From: Owenia fusiformis
Lineage: Eukaryota; Annelida; Polychaeta; Sabellida; Oweniidae
Reading direction: 5' to 3'
Assembly: GCA_903813345.2 (NCBI GenBank)
Contig: CAIIXF020000002.1
Location: forward strand, 3,512,001-3,576,000
Length of the DNA: 64,000 bases
Positions 48,201 through 58,714 of the stretch are shown one piece after another. The first letter of the stretch is position 1. Every line of letters begins with the position of its first letter. Both the position numbers and the translations under genes were made by a program. Under the pieces are notes generated by a model. The model was given only the letters and a program-made list of their open reading frames with translations, did not search any database and was not told the DNA's origin.

Positions 48201-48831
48201 GTATACTTTCAGATATGTCCTTCTCTAGAATTTCCTGTAGCTGTTCAGTCGTGTAACATGTCACTTTGATATCATCTTCCTGGTAGCCTAATGTCCTTGT
48301 GTCACTGTCCTCATCAGATCCCCTAATGTGCTCGCTATCCTGAAACAGTTCCTCTACATCATCGTCATTTTGGTGAGGATCATAACACATTACACATTTA
48401 CAACCCGGTTTGTTCTTATGTATGTGCAATTTTGGTTTGGTAACCAACTGCGCATTTATCAAAACACTGTCATCTTGTTCTTCATTTGAATCAGTAGAAC
48501 TGTCTGTGTCTGATGAGTCAGAGGTATCATCTTGCAATGACTTCTGCAGTTCTTTATTTCCATCTTTCAGTTCTTTGATGATTTCATTTGCATAACGTAT
48601 AGAGCTGGGTTTGATTTTCCTTGGTGGATTCAGTCTATTTTTCCTTTTTCGAAATCTGAATTTTTTGGCTGAATAATCGATTTCTTTTTTCTTTTCAGGA
48701 AGAGATTTTGTTGCTGATCTTGTTTTATATCCCTTTTCATTGTGTTCCTTTTCGTTTATTTCCTCGATTGTCGCATTTTTGTCCTCTGTGTCGGACAACT
48801 TTTGCTTTTTTCCTTCCACTTCCGGGTTCAT
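45262..48831 (-). CDS. ETS-domain transcription factor, ELF1/2/4-like
   Basis: Four exons join in phase: 48831-48093, 47780-47685, 47008-46816 and 45625-45262, giving 463 residues. The ETS DNA-binding domain spans about residues 283-367: [50 protein letters not shown] and [20 protein letters not shown]. It contains the recognition-helix arginines (RALR-YYY), and an intron falls exactly at RALR/YYY. The tail VPKNIIEID matches the segment after the ETS domain of ELF1/2/4, but [11 protein letters not shown] leans towards other subfamilies. The N-terminal half is charged and Ser/Asp-rich, with basic [11 protein letters not shown] (57-66) and cysteine clusters CKCVMC (144-149) and CC-x5-C-x-C (219-228). 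Short repeats follow the ETS domain (MDRFMKY, PNKFMKY, PHQYMRY). The ATG has A at -3. It probably acts as a nuclear regulator; target genes cannot be inferred. Confidence 0.92.
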
Positions 48832-49212
48832 TTTTGGTGAGAGTTTTTCAAGCTCAAAATTGATTCAGAGTCCTACATCTTTATGTAAAATGAATCTATA
48901 CATATTCAAGTTTATACTTAACAATATGTTTTAGTTTTACCAGCCATCTCCTGTGTAAAATCATACAAAATAAAAATTGTTTTATATCGACTTGCGAACA
49001 CGGAAGTGACGCTCATGACAAACCACAAATCGAATTTACGTCTACACTAGGCGAAAAGGGTTTCCAATTTTTTCGTTCGAGAACTGAAAAATTCCCGGGT
49101 TTACTTCAATCGGATTTTTTAATCACACTGGTAATGAGTCAACCTAAGGTCCAAGGATATGTTATAAAATGTTTGAAAATTGCTCAAGTGTACTGAATTG
49201 GTATTGTGCAAT

Positions 49213-49363
49213 CATAGGCCCAGGTTAAGTACTGTAGAAATCCAGGTTACCTCAGTTTTCCGAAGGCCACCAGTGTCATATCGGGGAAGAATTGGCTCGA
49301 GACAGTCGAGTATCCATGGGTTTAATATGTATGGATTACTACAGTACTTAACCTGGGCCTATG
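49213..49363. mobile_element. 151-bp hAT-like MITE (CATAGGCCCAGGTTAAG)
   Basis: Perfect 25-bp terminal inverted repeats begin CATAGGCCCAGGTTAAGTAC. The 8-bp direct repeat TGTGCAAT flanks it at 49205-49212 and 49364-49371. CA...TG ends and an 8-bp duplication fit hAT-type non-autonomous elements. It is unrelated in sequence to the CATCCTCC family. Located upstream of the ETS gene. Confidence 0.92.
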
Positions 49364-49371
49364 TGTGCAAT

Positions 49372-50820
49372 CGTGGACTTCTAATCTACTGCATCCCCGG
49401 GCCCCATGATACCGTTTACGAAGTATGTTAGTCCACGGTATTTATTAAAAGAACGTGTCACGTCGGATTGGCATCAGCGTCGGATCTGAAAACTAGCCTA
49501 ATAGGTATGGCCAACACAATTAAGGCCCCAAAACCACAGTAATGCCTAAAAAGGCCCACTAATCGGGCCTCTAAAATATTTTTGGGTCTAAAATGGGTCC
49601 AATTTCTTCGGGGTCCATTAGGGCGGACTGGTCCCCGCAAGGCCCTAATCCCCCAATGAACACATACTTCACTGGGACTCAACGTACAAAAACAATACAT
49701 GCCCTTCGACTCCTTCTACCAACTGAAGATGGCCTGCATTCCGGTATTTTTTTTATTTATTTATCATCCACCATAAATTCTAGCTTTATTAACGTCCTAT
49801 AAAACTTTTTTACATTTAAAACACATTGCAATTACAGTTATATATACTGTACCTAAATAACTGTTAAATCGGCACTAAAATGGCCGCCATTTTGAAACGA
49901 GCGGCCATTTTGAAAATCGGCTTTCGAGCAGAACTTCTACCCCCATAGTGCACATGTGTATGAAATATGAACAAAATCGGGTCAACAGTATTTGAGTTAT
50001 TGCCATTGCACAGAATTGGTCGAATAGCCGATAGATGTCATTCATTGATTAAACATGACGTCATATTTGAGATCTTAAGATAAATCTGACGTCATGACGT
50101 CAGTGCCATAGAAACTGAGATTGTCTTGTTTTATTTTGACGTCATTCGAATGTAATGAACCAGTTATATCACCAAAAGTTAACATATTTTGTTTGAAATG
50201 CGCCGAAAAGTTAAAGGTATGAGGATTCTAATCTCAACGGAATCAAACAGATCTACCTTCAAAGTTACAGAAACCTGAGATGACTAAGATACCATATGAT
50301 TTTAAGTACCTCTACCAGATCGTTGAATATCCTCATTTCACCATTTTGACGCCATTTCTAATGGATTTCAATGGAGTCATGCATGAATTCCTCATGATTT
50401 TTTCAAAACAAATTGGCCGAAAAGTGTGCATGTGTACATTGCTTAAAACATGTTAAATCAGTAAAGGTTGATGTCTAGTTATAGAAACCTGAGATGACTA
50501 AGGTGGCAAATCAATATCATTCGCACAGTAAGCGTTCGAAAAATGTCTCCATTATAAATCCCATAGGCTTTGGAAAACCGGAAGTAATGGGTCTGCGCAT
50601 GCGCAGTGAAATATTGGACAAATTTTGTGCAATGGCCCGGACAGACGGACGGAAGGACGGACGGAGGCGTTCCCTATATCCCTCCAAACTTCATTTGATG
50701 GGATAACAAATGGGTGCTATCTTGTGAAGAGCAAGAAAAAACGAACCTCTTGCGGATGAAATCTAAATTAAGAGTTAACATACATTTAAGCATTTAAGGG
50801 CAAATCCCAACATATCTTTA
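49372..50820. other. Gene-free stretch upstream of the ETS gene
   Basis: No supported exon. Higher-GC patches include GGCCGCCATTTTGAAACGAGCGGCCATTTTGAAAATCGG near 49880. CGGACAGACGGACGGAAGGACGGACGGAGGCG near 50640 resembles the end of a common invertebrate interspersed repeat (recalled, not checked). Confidence 0.4.
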
Positions 50821-51529
50821 AGGAACGTATGTGGAAGCCCAAGTATACTTGGCTACCCAACTATTCTGACTCTTGCCGAAGTGTTCTTACCTGACCCAAG
50901 TATTCCGAGTTTGCTAATTTTTTCAAATACACTCGATAGATGTCTTGTTTTTTATTGTGGTTTGTAACTTTGTACAATCAGCCTCCTCGGTCTTGCTTTG
51001 CAGCATAGGTTTCTCATATTACACATGACCTTAGATCTTGTGTCTCATGTTTCCAGTTGCAAAAAATCTTGATCTATTAAACAGACATAAACATGTTTTC
51101 AACTATGTTTTAGAAGTGTTAATGTACTAGTATAGATTATAGTATTAAGCTTACTTCTAATCTCGGCATGTTTGTGTTTATAGACTAATAAGAGACTTCT
51201 AACATAGATACAGATGAATTCATTGGGTGTTTGGGAAAATAAACTACATAAAGAGCGCTGAGCAGGCTGATATAGTGACCAAGATTTAAATATTGAAAAT
51301 TCATGTAGCTACATTTACTGAAATTCAAACATATTTTATCTGATAAATTCAACGCTAATTGAATATTTTTTTGTCGACTCTGACCTTCTCAGGATTGATG
51401 TTTTTGTCAAGCTCAGCCGAGTTCTCCTAGAAAGTTTACGAATTACATATGTATTTGCTAAATGCCAGCGAATAGGTGCACGTTATGGTCAAAGATTTAA
51501 TTGATACGCATCAAGGAGTGGGAGTCTAC

Positions 51530-51640
51530 AAGTGGTGACATATTGTTATAGTCTCTAACTTTTTGTGGCAGCATTCTGTGGTTGGCGTTCGGCGCCTGTA
51601 ACAAATGCCAGGGACGACATTTTGCATGTTAATGCCTTGT
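51530..51640. repeat. TATGTCACCAC family repeat, reverse orientation
   Basis: AAGTGGTGACATATTGTTATAGTCTCTAACTTTTTGTGG...GGCGCCTGTAACAAATGCCAGGGACGACATTTTGCATGTTAATGCC is the reverse complement of the family at 44005-44120, with an extra end that also occurs near 13500 and 36800. Nested in the 2.36-kb element. Confidence 0.6.
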
Positions 51641-51758
51641 TAAAATATGTTGCTGTCACTGTCACTAGCAAAGATGTCATAAAATCGTAACGAGGAAATC
51701 ATTTTATTACTATTGGATTTTTGTTTTCAGGAATACACTCATGTTTATTTACACGAAT

Positions 51759-52533
51759 AAAGGATCTAGTGCGCCCTCCATTATGATCTCCCCATGAACA
51801 AAAATAAATTCATCTGAATTTTCGAAATGAATATACTGCTTTTATTATTACATTTATATGTACACTAGTATCCTGTTGACCTATATTCAGCACTGTATTG
51901 ATGAATGGGCCACTTATTAGGGCCAATATTCAATCATAAAGTGTACAGGGGTAGAGATGCAAAATCAGGAAGTATTTTTGTGTCTGTCAAAATCCATTTG
52001 CATCCTACACATCCCTACATCTTATCCAAATATGTTATGAATTAATGAAACATAACAGTATAATCTTTGGATTTACAAAGTTATATGGCATTTCATAAGT
52101 GTAAAAGTTGCTTTTGAAGCATTTTTCTATAGCCATTTTGTAAGAAAAAATGATGAAAAAATGTATAATCTTTTCATTTGAAGTATCACCTGAATCGATT
52201 GCAAACTTTATATTTGCACATCTGATGTGATATACCAGTTGTGTCATATTGTGAAATTATTTAATTTGCAATTGATTCAGGTCATAGTGTATTTTAAGTA
52301 TTTTTGTGAAAATCAATAGAAACCAATGACCTTCATTGGAATCTGATGATATCAACATTTCGATGAAACACATACACCCTTGCTGAACTCAATGACCTCA
52401 ACCTCAGCCCATGTGGGTCCAAATGCTTAGATATTTTCCAAAGTATTATGTAACATTGTGTTCTTCATGTTACACCTAAAATGATTCATTTTGTTCATGG
52501 GGAAATCATAATGGAAAGTGCACTAGATCCTTT
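51759..52533. mobile_element. 775-bp element with ~44-bp inverted repeats, nested
   Basis: The left end AAAGGATCTAGTGCGCCCTC...CCCCATGAACAAAA (to 51803) is complemented at 52489-52533 with four mismatches. The interior is AT-rich and encodes nothing convincing. It sits wholly inside the 2.36-kb element, so it inserted later. Confidence 0.75.
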
Positions 52534-53939
52534 GGTCCAAATTTACATAAAAAGTAAAAAGCGCACAGAAGATATACAGTGGCTGTAAAAAATACTTACG
52601 TTCCAGGGGCGGATCTGAAAATCAAGAGTAGGGGGTCCTAAATCTGAAAATTTGAGCCCGGTTTATAAAAACAGGCTCAAAATTAAAATAAATCATGCTC
52701 AGTAATGCCGAGTTGTTACCTTAATTGCTCAATTTATGTGGAGAGGGAAGATTTTTTGCCCTATACGTTTTTTTGGCCCTCACTTTTTGGGGCCCTCCAA
52801 AGGGGGAGGGTCGGGCCCCTGTCCTCCGCCAGATCGACCGTTGCGTTTTACCTTATGTATGATACAACACGCATATTCAATAATAGGGTCCTCCGCCCTT
52901 GTTATTTTTCTTAAATCAATGATAGTATGTTTTACATACCGAGCGGAGGTAGTCATTTATATCATTTATAAAAACATGAGTGGTTTCCAAATTAATTTCA
53001 GGAGCCATCTTTTGAATATACGTGGAATCCATTGACAAATGATTAAAAAACTAACGCAGACATCTATTGAGTGTATTCGAAAAAAAAAGTAAACCCAGAA
53101 TACTTGGGTCAGGTCAGTATACTTCGGCAAGAATCAGAATAGATGGGTAGCCAAGAATACTTGGGCCTTCACAAACGTATTTTTTAAAACGAGATATTTG
53201 AGGAAGAAATCCGCATTCCTAATTCATTGAGACTTCAGAGTTCAATATTAAATCATTTGCTGAAAATTTAGACAAAGCATTTTGTAACCGCTAAGCCATT
53301 ACACCCTTGGAGCACCACAAACATGCTACTAGTCGTGCGAGCCTCACTTGGTTGTATGCTTTGAACTATGTAACACCTATGTACGTCAATTCAATGAATT
53401 CGTATACTTCTGTAAAAATGGCACATAATGTCAGGTTGACCGAGCTATAAATAAAAAAAATAAAAAAAGATCAATATGTCAAATTCTGAAACATGCGATT
53501 CCCACACTTCAAAACTGAGGTAAGATGATGATTTGAAAAGATTCCAAATCAAAAGAAATTTATTTGGTATTTCATTTTATAATAAAGGAGTGTTCATAAT
53601 GACCTCATGCACCTATAGTTAGTTACTGAATAGTGGATGTTTAATAGCAAATAAATTTCGAAGAGTATATTTATTTAATCATGGCGCACATATAAACGTC
53701 TTTTTTACTACACGAATACTCTCAGTTGGTACTCAAGATATCCATTTCGCTCCGTAGACTCTTAAAGTAAACCTTTTTTAAATTGCAATGCCTTGCAACA
53801 AAGATTGCATAGTGCTCAAAATTTTTCTTTCTTTGAATTGAAAATAAAAAGTAATCTGTACTTAAGGGCAGCATCAGATCTATGGGGGTGACACATTTCG
53901 AAGTAACATGAACAATTCACCTACCAATCTATTCCTTAT

Positions 53940-54570
53940 TGTTACGCGGTATATGGCATACATTCATGGTTGCGCGGTATTTGTGATACGGGTGAATATG
54001 CCATACTCACCTGCGGTATATGGCATATTCCGCAGGTGAATATGCGATATTCCGCAGTGAATATGCGATACATTGATTTCAGTGAATACCCGATACTCAC
54101 CTGCGGAATATGTCATACTCACTTGCGGAATATGCCATATACCGCAGGTGAATATGACATATACCGCAGGTGAAAACGTGATACAGAAAGCCTTGATTTG
54201 ATTGGTTGCGAGAATCGACTCTAAATGTAAAACTACGCTGTATTACCATTATAGTTAGTGCGTCGAGTACTAATATATGAATCCTGGATTGATTGAGTAA
54301 GTTTATTACGCGAGATTGGTGACTGATACTTCTGCTAAGTTAATATATTCGATACACAGTACTGTTGATTCAGTAATCATTACAATAATTAATAACGTTT
54401 TATTATTTCGTTCAATCGATGTAATTGCTAATTGCGTACTTCCGTATCACGTTCTCATTGGTTAGTTTGTATGCCATATACCGCAGGTGAATCTGTCATA
54501 CACCGCAAGTGAATATCCCATATTCGTTGCGGAATATGACATATTTTTGTATCGTGTTTACCGCGTAACA
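53940..54570. mobile_element. 631-bp element with TGTTACGCGGTA ends and internal CCGCAGGTGAATATG repeats
   Basis: TGTTACGCGGTA at 53940-53951 and its exact complement TACCGCGTAACA at 54559-54570 form the ends. The 5-bp direct repeat CTTAT flanks them (53935-53939 and 54571-54575). Both end regions carry clustered copies of CCGCAGGTGAATATG in both orientations, while the middle is unrelated AT-rich DNA. Non-coding. Confidence 0.85.
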
Positions 54571-54575
54571 CTTAT

Positions 54576-56055
54576 GATCTAAAATACAATATCTCCCAAA
54601 TGATTTGAAACTATAGGGATTTTCAGAAAATAGACTTGATACAATTAGGTTATTGATTTGACAACCTGCTTTAGATTCCTGGATTATATTAAGTAGTTCA
54701 TTTGTATATAATGAGTACAATTTCATCGAGAGGATTCCTCCCTGATGAACCCCTTTTCTACTAAGAAGGGATCAGACAAGGGGGAGTCATTAGTGATCTT
54801 TACTGAACAAGTGAACCCTCTATATGGACACCTGATTAATCGCCATAATTTACCATTAATTCCTTGATTGAAAAGTTTGAATAAGAGGCCATTGTCACGG
54901 GTGTTAAAACACGATTCGAACATGACTGTATTCACGCCTTCTATAAACTGTAAACAAAGTCAATGCTTCAGCTGGGTTATATTCGAGATCAATAACCCAG
55001 TTAATACGTGTAATGTGTGACGTCATAACAGTGGGTCGTAGTAATGGCGGACCATGATGAATGTTCGAAACAATTTGGTGAGTTTTCATGTTCGAATCGT
55101 AATATAGACCTCAGAGCAGGGTTACTAGTTTCGAATAACACCCCGCTGGTCTCGGCACAAAAGCTTTCGAAAAGCGGTCTATATTTCTTAAATATACCAT
55201 GAGCACATGCTTTGAGGATCCACGTTGTTTGAACCTACCGCCGAGCACACTTATACATTAAGACCCGTTACACAGTCATGATACCGCCGAGCAAGCTCAT
55301 TGCATCATCGGGTCTGCTTTACCCCCGTGATTGTGCCACACGCTGTCAAAAGCTTTTTTATGTCCAATGACGTCACAATGACGTCATTGCCATTTTCTAA
55401 GCCATAAGAGATTGCTTACCGGTAACAGATTTCAATATAGAAAAACGTGAAATAATCATAAAAACCTGTAAAATAGATTAAAGGGGGTGATATTCATTTT
55501 AATGTGCCTTTCACTACTACAGGGTAACCATAGTTTTGGTAATGGTTTACTAATTTTAAAAGCATATATCTTCCAGTATGTGTATCAAGCGGAAGTAATA
55601 CAATAAGTGAGTTATCATTAATTCAAGGAGGATTGGCTCCCAGGATCGAAACTCGATATTTTCCAACAATGAAAACGTCGAAATGTCGTTATTTTCTGAA
55701 ATTAAAACCGACTATAAATTCAAAATAAACAGTTCAAAAGATTCGAACCAATATCTCGATCGTTTCTTGTGAGTTTTGGAATTTTTCGTTTGGAAATAAG
55801 ACCAAAATTCACGATTTAAATGTTGAAGTGAACAAAATGGCGGCTGTTTGAATTCGAATTTTGTATTACGACATACCCATATATGGGACAGAATATCGGT
55901 GGTGCACTCTGGGAGCCAATCCTCCTTGATTAATTGGAATCTCAAATTTTTTGATTACTCTCGACTAATTTTGAGATATGGTTCTGGAAAATCGATCAAC
56001 AAAATCTCCAAATTCAATGTCATTGGTGTTAAAACGACGGGCTTCAATACACAAC
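54576..56055. other. Gene-free stretch between two transposon-like elements
   Basis: No supported gene. A short frame at 55044 (ATGGCGGACCATGATG...) ends at a GTGAG donor-like site and could be a first exon, but no partner exon was found. It also lies beside a 15-bp inverted repeat (ACGATTCGAACATGA at 54911, complement at 55087). TGACGTCA-like sites occur at 55018 and 55369. Confidence 0.35.
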
Positions 56056-56060
56056 ATAAG

Positions 56061-57162
56061 CACGATGCCCATGTCAAGCAGCGTGCCTACCAGGCACGCA
56101 GTTTGAAACTCTGACAAACTGCGCGCATATTTCAAAATGTGAGACGGGGAGGACACGACTCCCAAAAAGAGTCAAAATACGAAAAATACAAGGTTAGTCT
56201 CGTTCTAAAGATAGTACCATTCTGTGAAGATGAACTTAATTTACTCATGGTACTCAATGTTTTTCCCGATGTTAACCTAGTTATCTCAATATAAGGGTCA
56301 TAAGTAGCTTCTGTGTTCAAAATTTACAGTGTAAAGTTATATCTATGTCTTTTTATCGTAATTTGCCGTTTATTCAGCCATTGTGTCTGTGTATGCTAGA
56401 ATATATAGGATCACTCCATCTGATTAAAGCAGCAAAGTTTGTGTTCAAAACATATGTGTCTAATAGTAGAACCCCATAATTGAAACACTATGAGAGTCCA
56501 TCCACCAAGATGGTGATCTGAAAATAAAAGTTTTTTTCGTTCCCAACTTAATTGTCACTTCTATAATACATTTTGACTTTCAATATGAAAATATCATAAA
56601 ATCTGACGATAAAGCAAAATTTCCAAAGCTACATGAAAAACACCGACACGTGCCTCTGTAGAAATTCCAATGATAATATGTAGTTTTAATAGTGTATGCG
56701 CACAGTTTGTAATTTCTGGCTAAAATAGGCGCGCAGTTTGTGCTTTATTTCTTTTTAATCTCCTGATTATCTGTTTTATTTCGAAATATTTTGAATTATA
56801 CATGATAAATGTGTAAGGAATTGAATACAAAACGAGTCTAAAGTATTTGTCATTTATGTTTAAAGTGCTAGATCGATTTACGTATAAATTCCCTTTAAAT
56901 CAGTGACGAAAATGCAATTAATCTGCTTATGTTTTAAGACTTAGATTCATTTGCACATAGTTTTTGCTAGTTTTTGCAAGATTCGTATATTCGCCACAGA
57001 ATGAACGCATTGAACAAGAAAACAATGCAGGATAAAATGTCTTTAAATTACGTTTCAAAATACAGACTCCAACTTAAATGGTGCAATGTTCTTAGGCACG
57101 CAGTTTGTGATCGAAACAAACTGCGCGCCTAAGTAGGCGCGCAGCTTGACATGGGCACCGTG
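56061..57162. mobile_element. 1.1-kb non-autonomous transposon with CACGRTG ends, Transib-like
   Basis: The left end CACGATGCCCATGTCAAGCA and the right end, complemented CACGGTGCCCATGTCAAGCT, extend as imperfect inverted repeats of about 65 bp. These contain an inner palindrome built from GGCACGCAGTTTG / CAAACTGCGCGCC. The direct repeat ATAAG (5 bp) flanks the element at 56056-56060 and 57163-57167. CAC-initial ends of the form CACNRTG with 5-bp duplications are described for Transib elements. No transposase is encoded, so class assignment is inference. Confidence 0.85.
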
Positions 57163-57730
57163 ATAAGGACTTTACAAATATTCCTTTTGAATAACATTGC
57201 ACGTTTAACATTTTGTAATTTTGAAGAATTCAGTATCGATCGAACGTTTTTAAGACGGGCTTCATTTAAGGTCAAGTAAATCACGAAACGGTATATTGAA
57301 GCAAAAAACTAAGGTGGATGTTTTAAAAAATCAATTAATAGGAAAATACACGATTCCATGTGTAATTTCGAATGCATTCTTTTGTAAAAAATGTTTACTT
57401 TCCGATTACAATAAACAGGTTCTCGAGCACTGCTCGTATTTTTCTGAATGAAACGATCCACATAATTGACAGAAAATAACGTTTTGTTTTCTTTTTTGCA
57501 TTTCGGTCGCTAAGCTCCAATGCCGTCGGAGAATATGGATTATTTTATGAGTATACATTTTCTTTTTAGTGGCGAAATATTGAATACAGGTGCGTGCCAG
57601 GGTAATGTAGGCTAAGGATCGATCCCTATAGTAGTCTATTGTGATGTCTGAAGAGGGGTGAATATAAGCGTTTGGTACATGTCAAAACCGGGCAACTTCG
57701 AGCTAACGCATACTTAATCATAAGATAAAA

Positions 57731-58714
57731 ATGAGGCTCTATCAAAAATTTGTGACCGTTACAGTTATGGGTATGTTTGTTTGTATTTTAATAACAAGAA
57801 AATTGAAGCATAAGTCTTCAAAGAATAATAGGAATAGGAATAGAAAGATGAGTATTAGATATGATGATAGTTGGTTCAAATCAAGTTACATCATTAACGA
57901 GGAAAGTCTTTGTCGGGATACAAATGCGGACATACTATTCTACATCCACACTGCGCCGAATCATAAGAACCATAGGGATATAATACGTTCAACCTGGGGA
58001 GGCAAGAAGCAGTATAGGGATTACAAAATTACAATGGTGTTCTTATTAGGACATAGCAATGACGATCAAATCAATGAGGGTATACATAATGAAAGCACCA
58101 TTCACCATGACATCATACAAGGGACCTTCAGAGACACCTATCTTAATCTTACATATAAGGCTAGGATGGGGCTAAATTGGGTCAATGCCCATTGCTCAAA
58201 TGCAAAGTTCATTATTAAGACAGATGATGATGTATTTGTAAACATTCCAATTCTCATTAAAAAACTTGAGGAACTGGAGATAAAGAATGAGACAAAAAAC
58301 CTATTGATGTGCAGCGTGATATATGAAGATAAAGTCAACCGAAATGAACTACATAAAAATTACGTCTCGGAAGATGAGTATGATGTTCATGAACCAGATA
58401 TATATCCCGATTATTGCCCAGGAATGGCCTTTGTGCTTTCGAGAAATGCCTTGATGAAGATACACACATTGCTTAACTACACAAGGTTTCTTAAAGTGGA
58501 TGATGTTTACATAACAGGGATTCTAGCCAAGATGGCGGGAATAAAGCATAAAGACAGCACCAAATTGACAGGGATTGACGGACTTTGGGGAATCAAGTGG
58601 CCATGGGAAGAATATAAGGATTTAGACAGATCACGCTTGAATCAATACATGTTTATTCTCGTAGAAGGAAAGCCAGAGAGCATAGGTGAAATTTGGGAAA
58701 ACATGCAATTTTGA
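57731..58714 (+). CDS. Beta-1,3-galactosyltransferase-like GT31 glycosyltransferase
   Basis: A single uninterrupted 327-codon frame. The N-terminus is a type II signal anchor (about residues 7-22, FVTVTVMGMFVCILIT) after a short cytosolic MRLYQK, then a basic stem. GT31 motifs in order are RDIIRSTWG (82-90), FLLG (104-107), DIIQGTFRDTYLNLTYKA (127-144), the DxD metal-binding site in IIKTDDDVFVN (161-171), YPDYCPGMAFVLSR (225-238) and VDDVYITGILA (256-266). Such enzymes transfer Gal or GlcNAc in beta-1,3 linkage onto glycans in the Golgi; the acceptor cannot be told from sequence. Sequons at Asn110, Asn139, Asn186 and Asn249 fit a lumenal domain. A-rich sequence precedes the ATG, with A at -3. 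Length is typical of a compact B3GALT. It is intronless, as many B3GALT genes are, and all catalytic motifs are intact. Confidence 0.93.
   Translation: MRLYQKFVTVTVMGMFVCILITRKLKHKSSKNNRNRNRKMSIRYDDSWFKSSYIINEESLCRDTNADILFYIHTAPNHKNHRDIIRSTWGGKKQYRDYKITMVFLLGHSNDDQINEGIHNESTIHHDIIQGTFRDTYLNLTYKARMGLNWVNAHCSNAKFIIKTDDDVFVNIPILIKKLEELEIKNETKNLLMCSVIYEDKVNRNELHKNYVSEDEYDVHEPDIYPDYCPGMAFVLSRNALMKIHTLLNYTRFLKVDDVYITGILAKMAGIKHKDSTKLTGIDGLWGIKWPWEEYKDLDRSRLNQYMFILVEGKPESIGEIWENMQF

Larger units (their letters stand above)
50824..53180. mobile_element. 2.36-kb element with ~135-bp terminal inverted repeats, nest of insertions
   Basis: The left arm begins ACGTATGTGGAAGCCCAAGT and runs on through TTGGCTACCCAACTATTCTG and GACCCAAGTATTC to TAGATGTCT near 50955. 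Its diverged reverse complement occupies about 53050-53180 (CATCTATTGAGTGTATTCG to GGGCCTTCACAAACGT). No transposase open frame was found between. The interior holds a second inverted-repeat element (51759-52533) and a TGTCACCAC-family copy (51530-51640). Exact termini and target duplication are not resolved. Confidence 0.75.

Noticed and set aside
55044-55082. First-exon-like ATGGCGGACCATGATG followed by a GTGAG donor
   Set aside because: No partner exon was found downstream, and the segment lies within a small inverted repeat, so it is not called as a gene.
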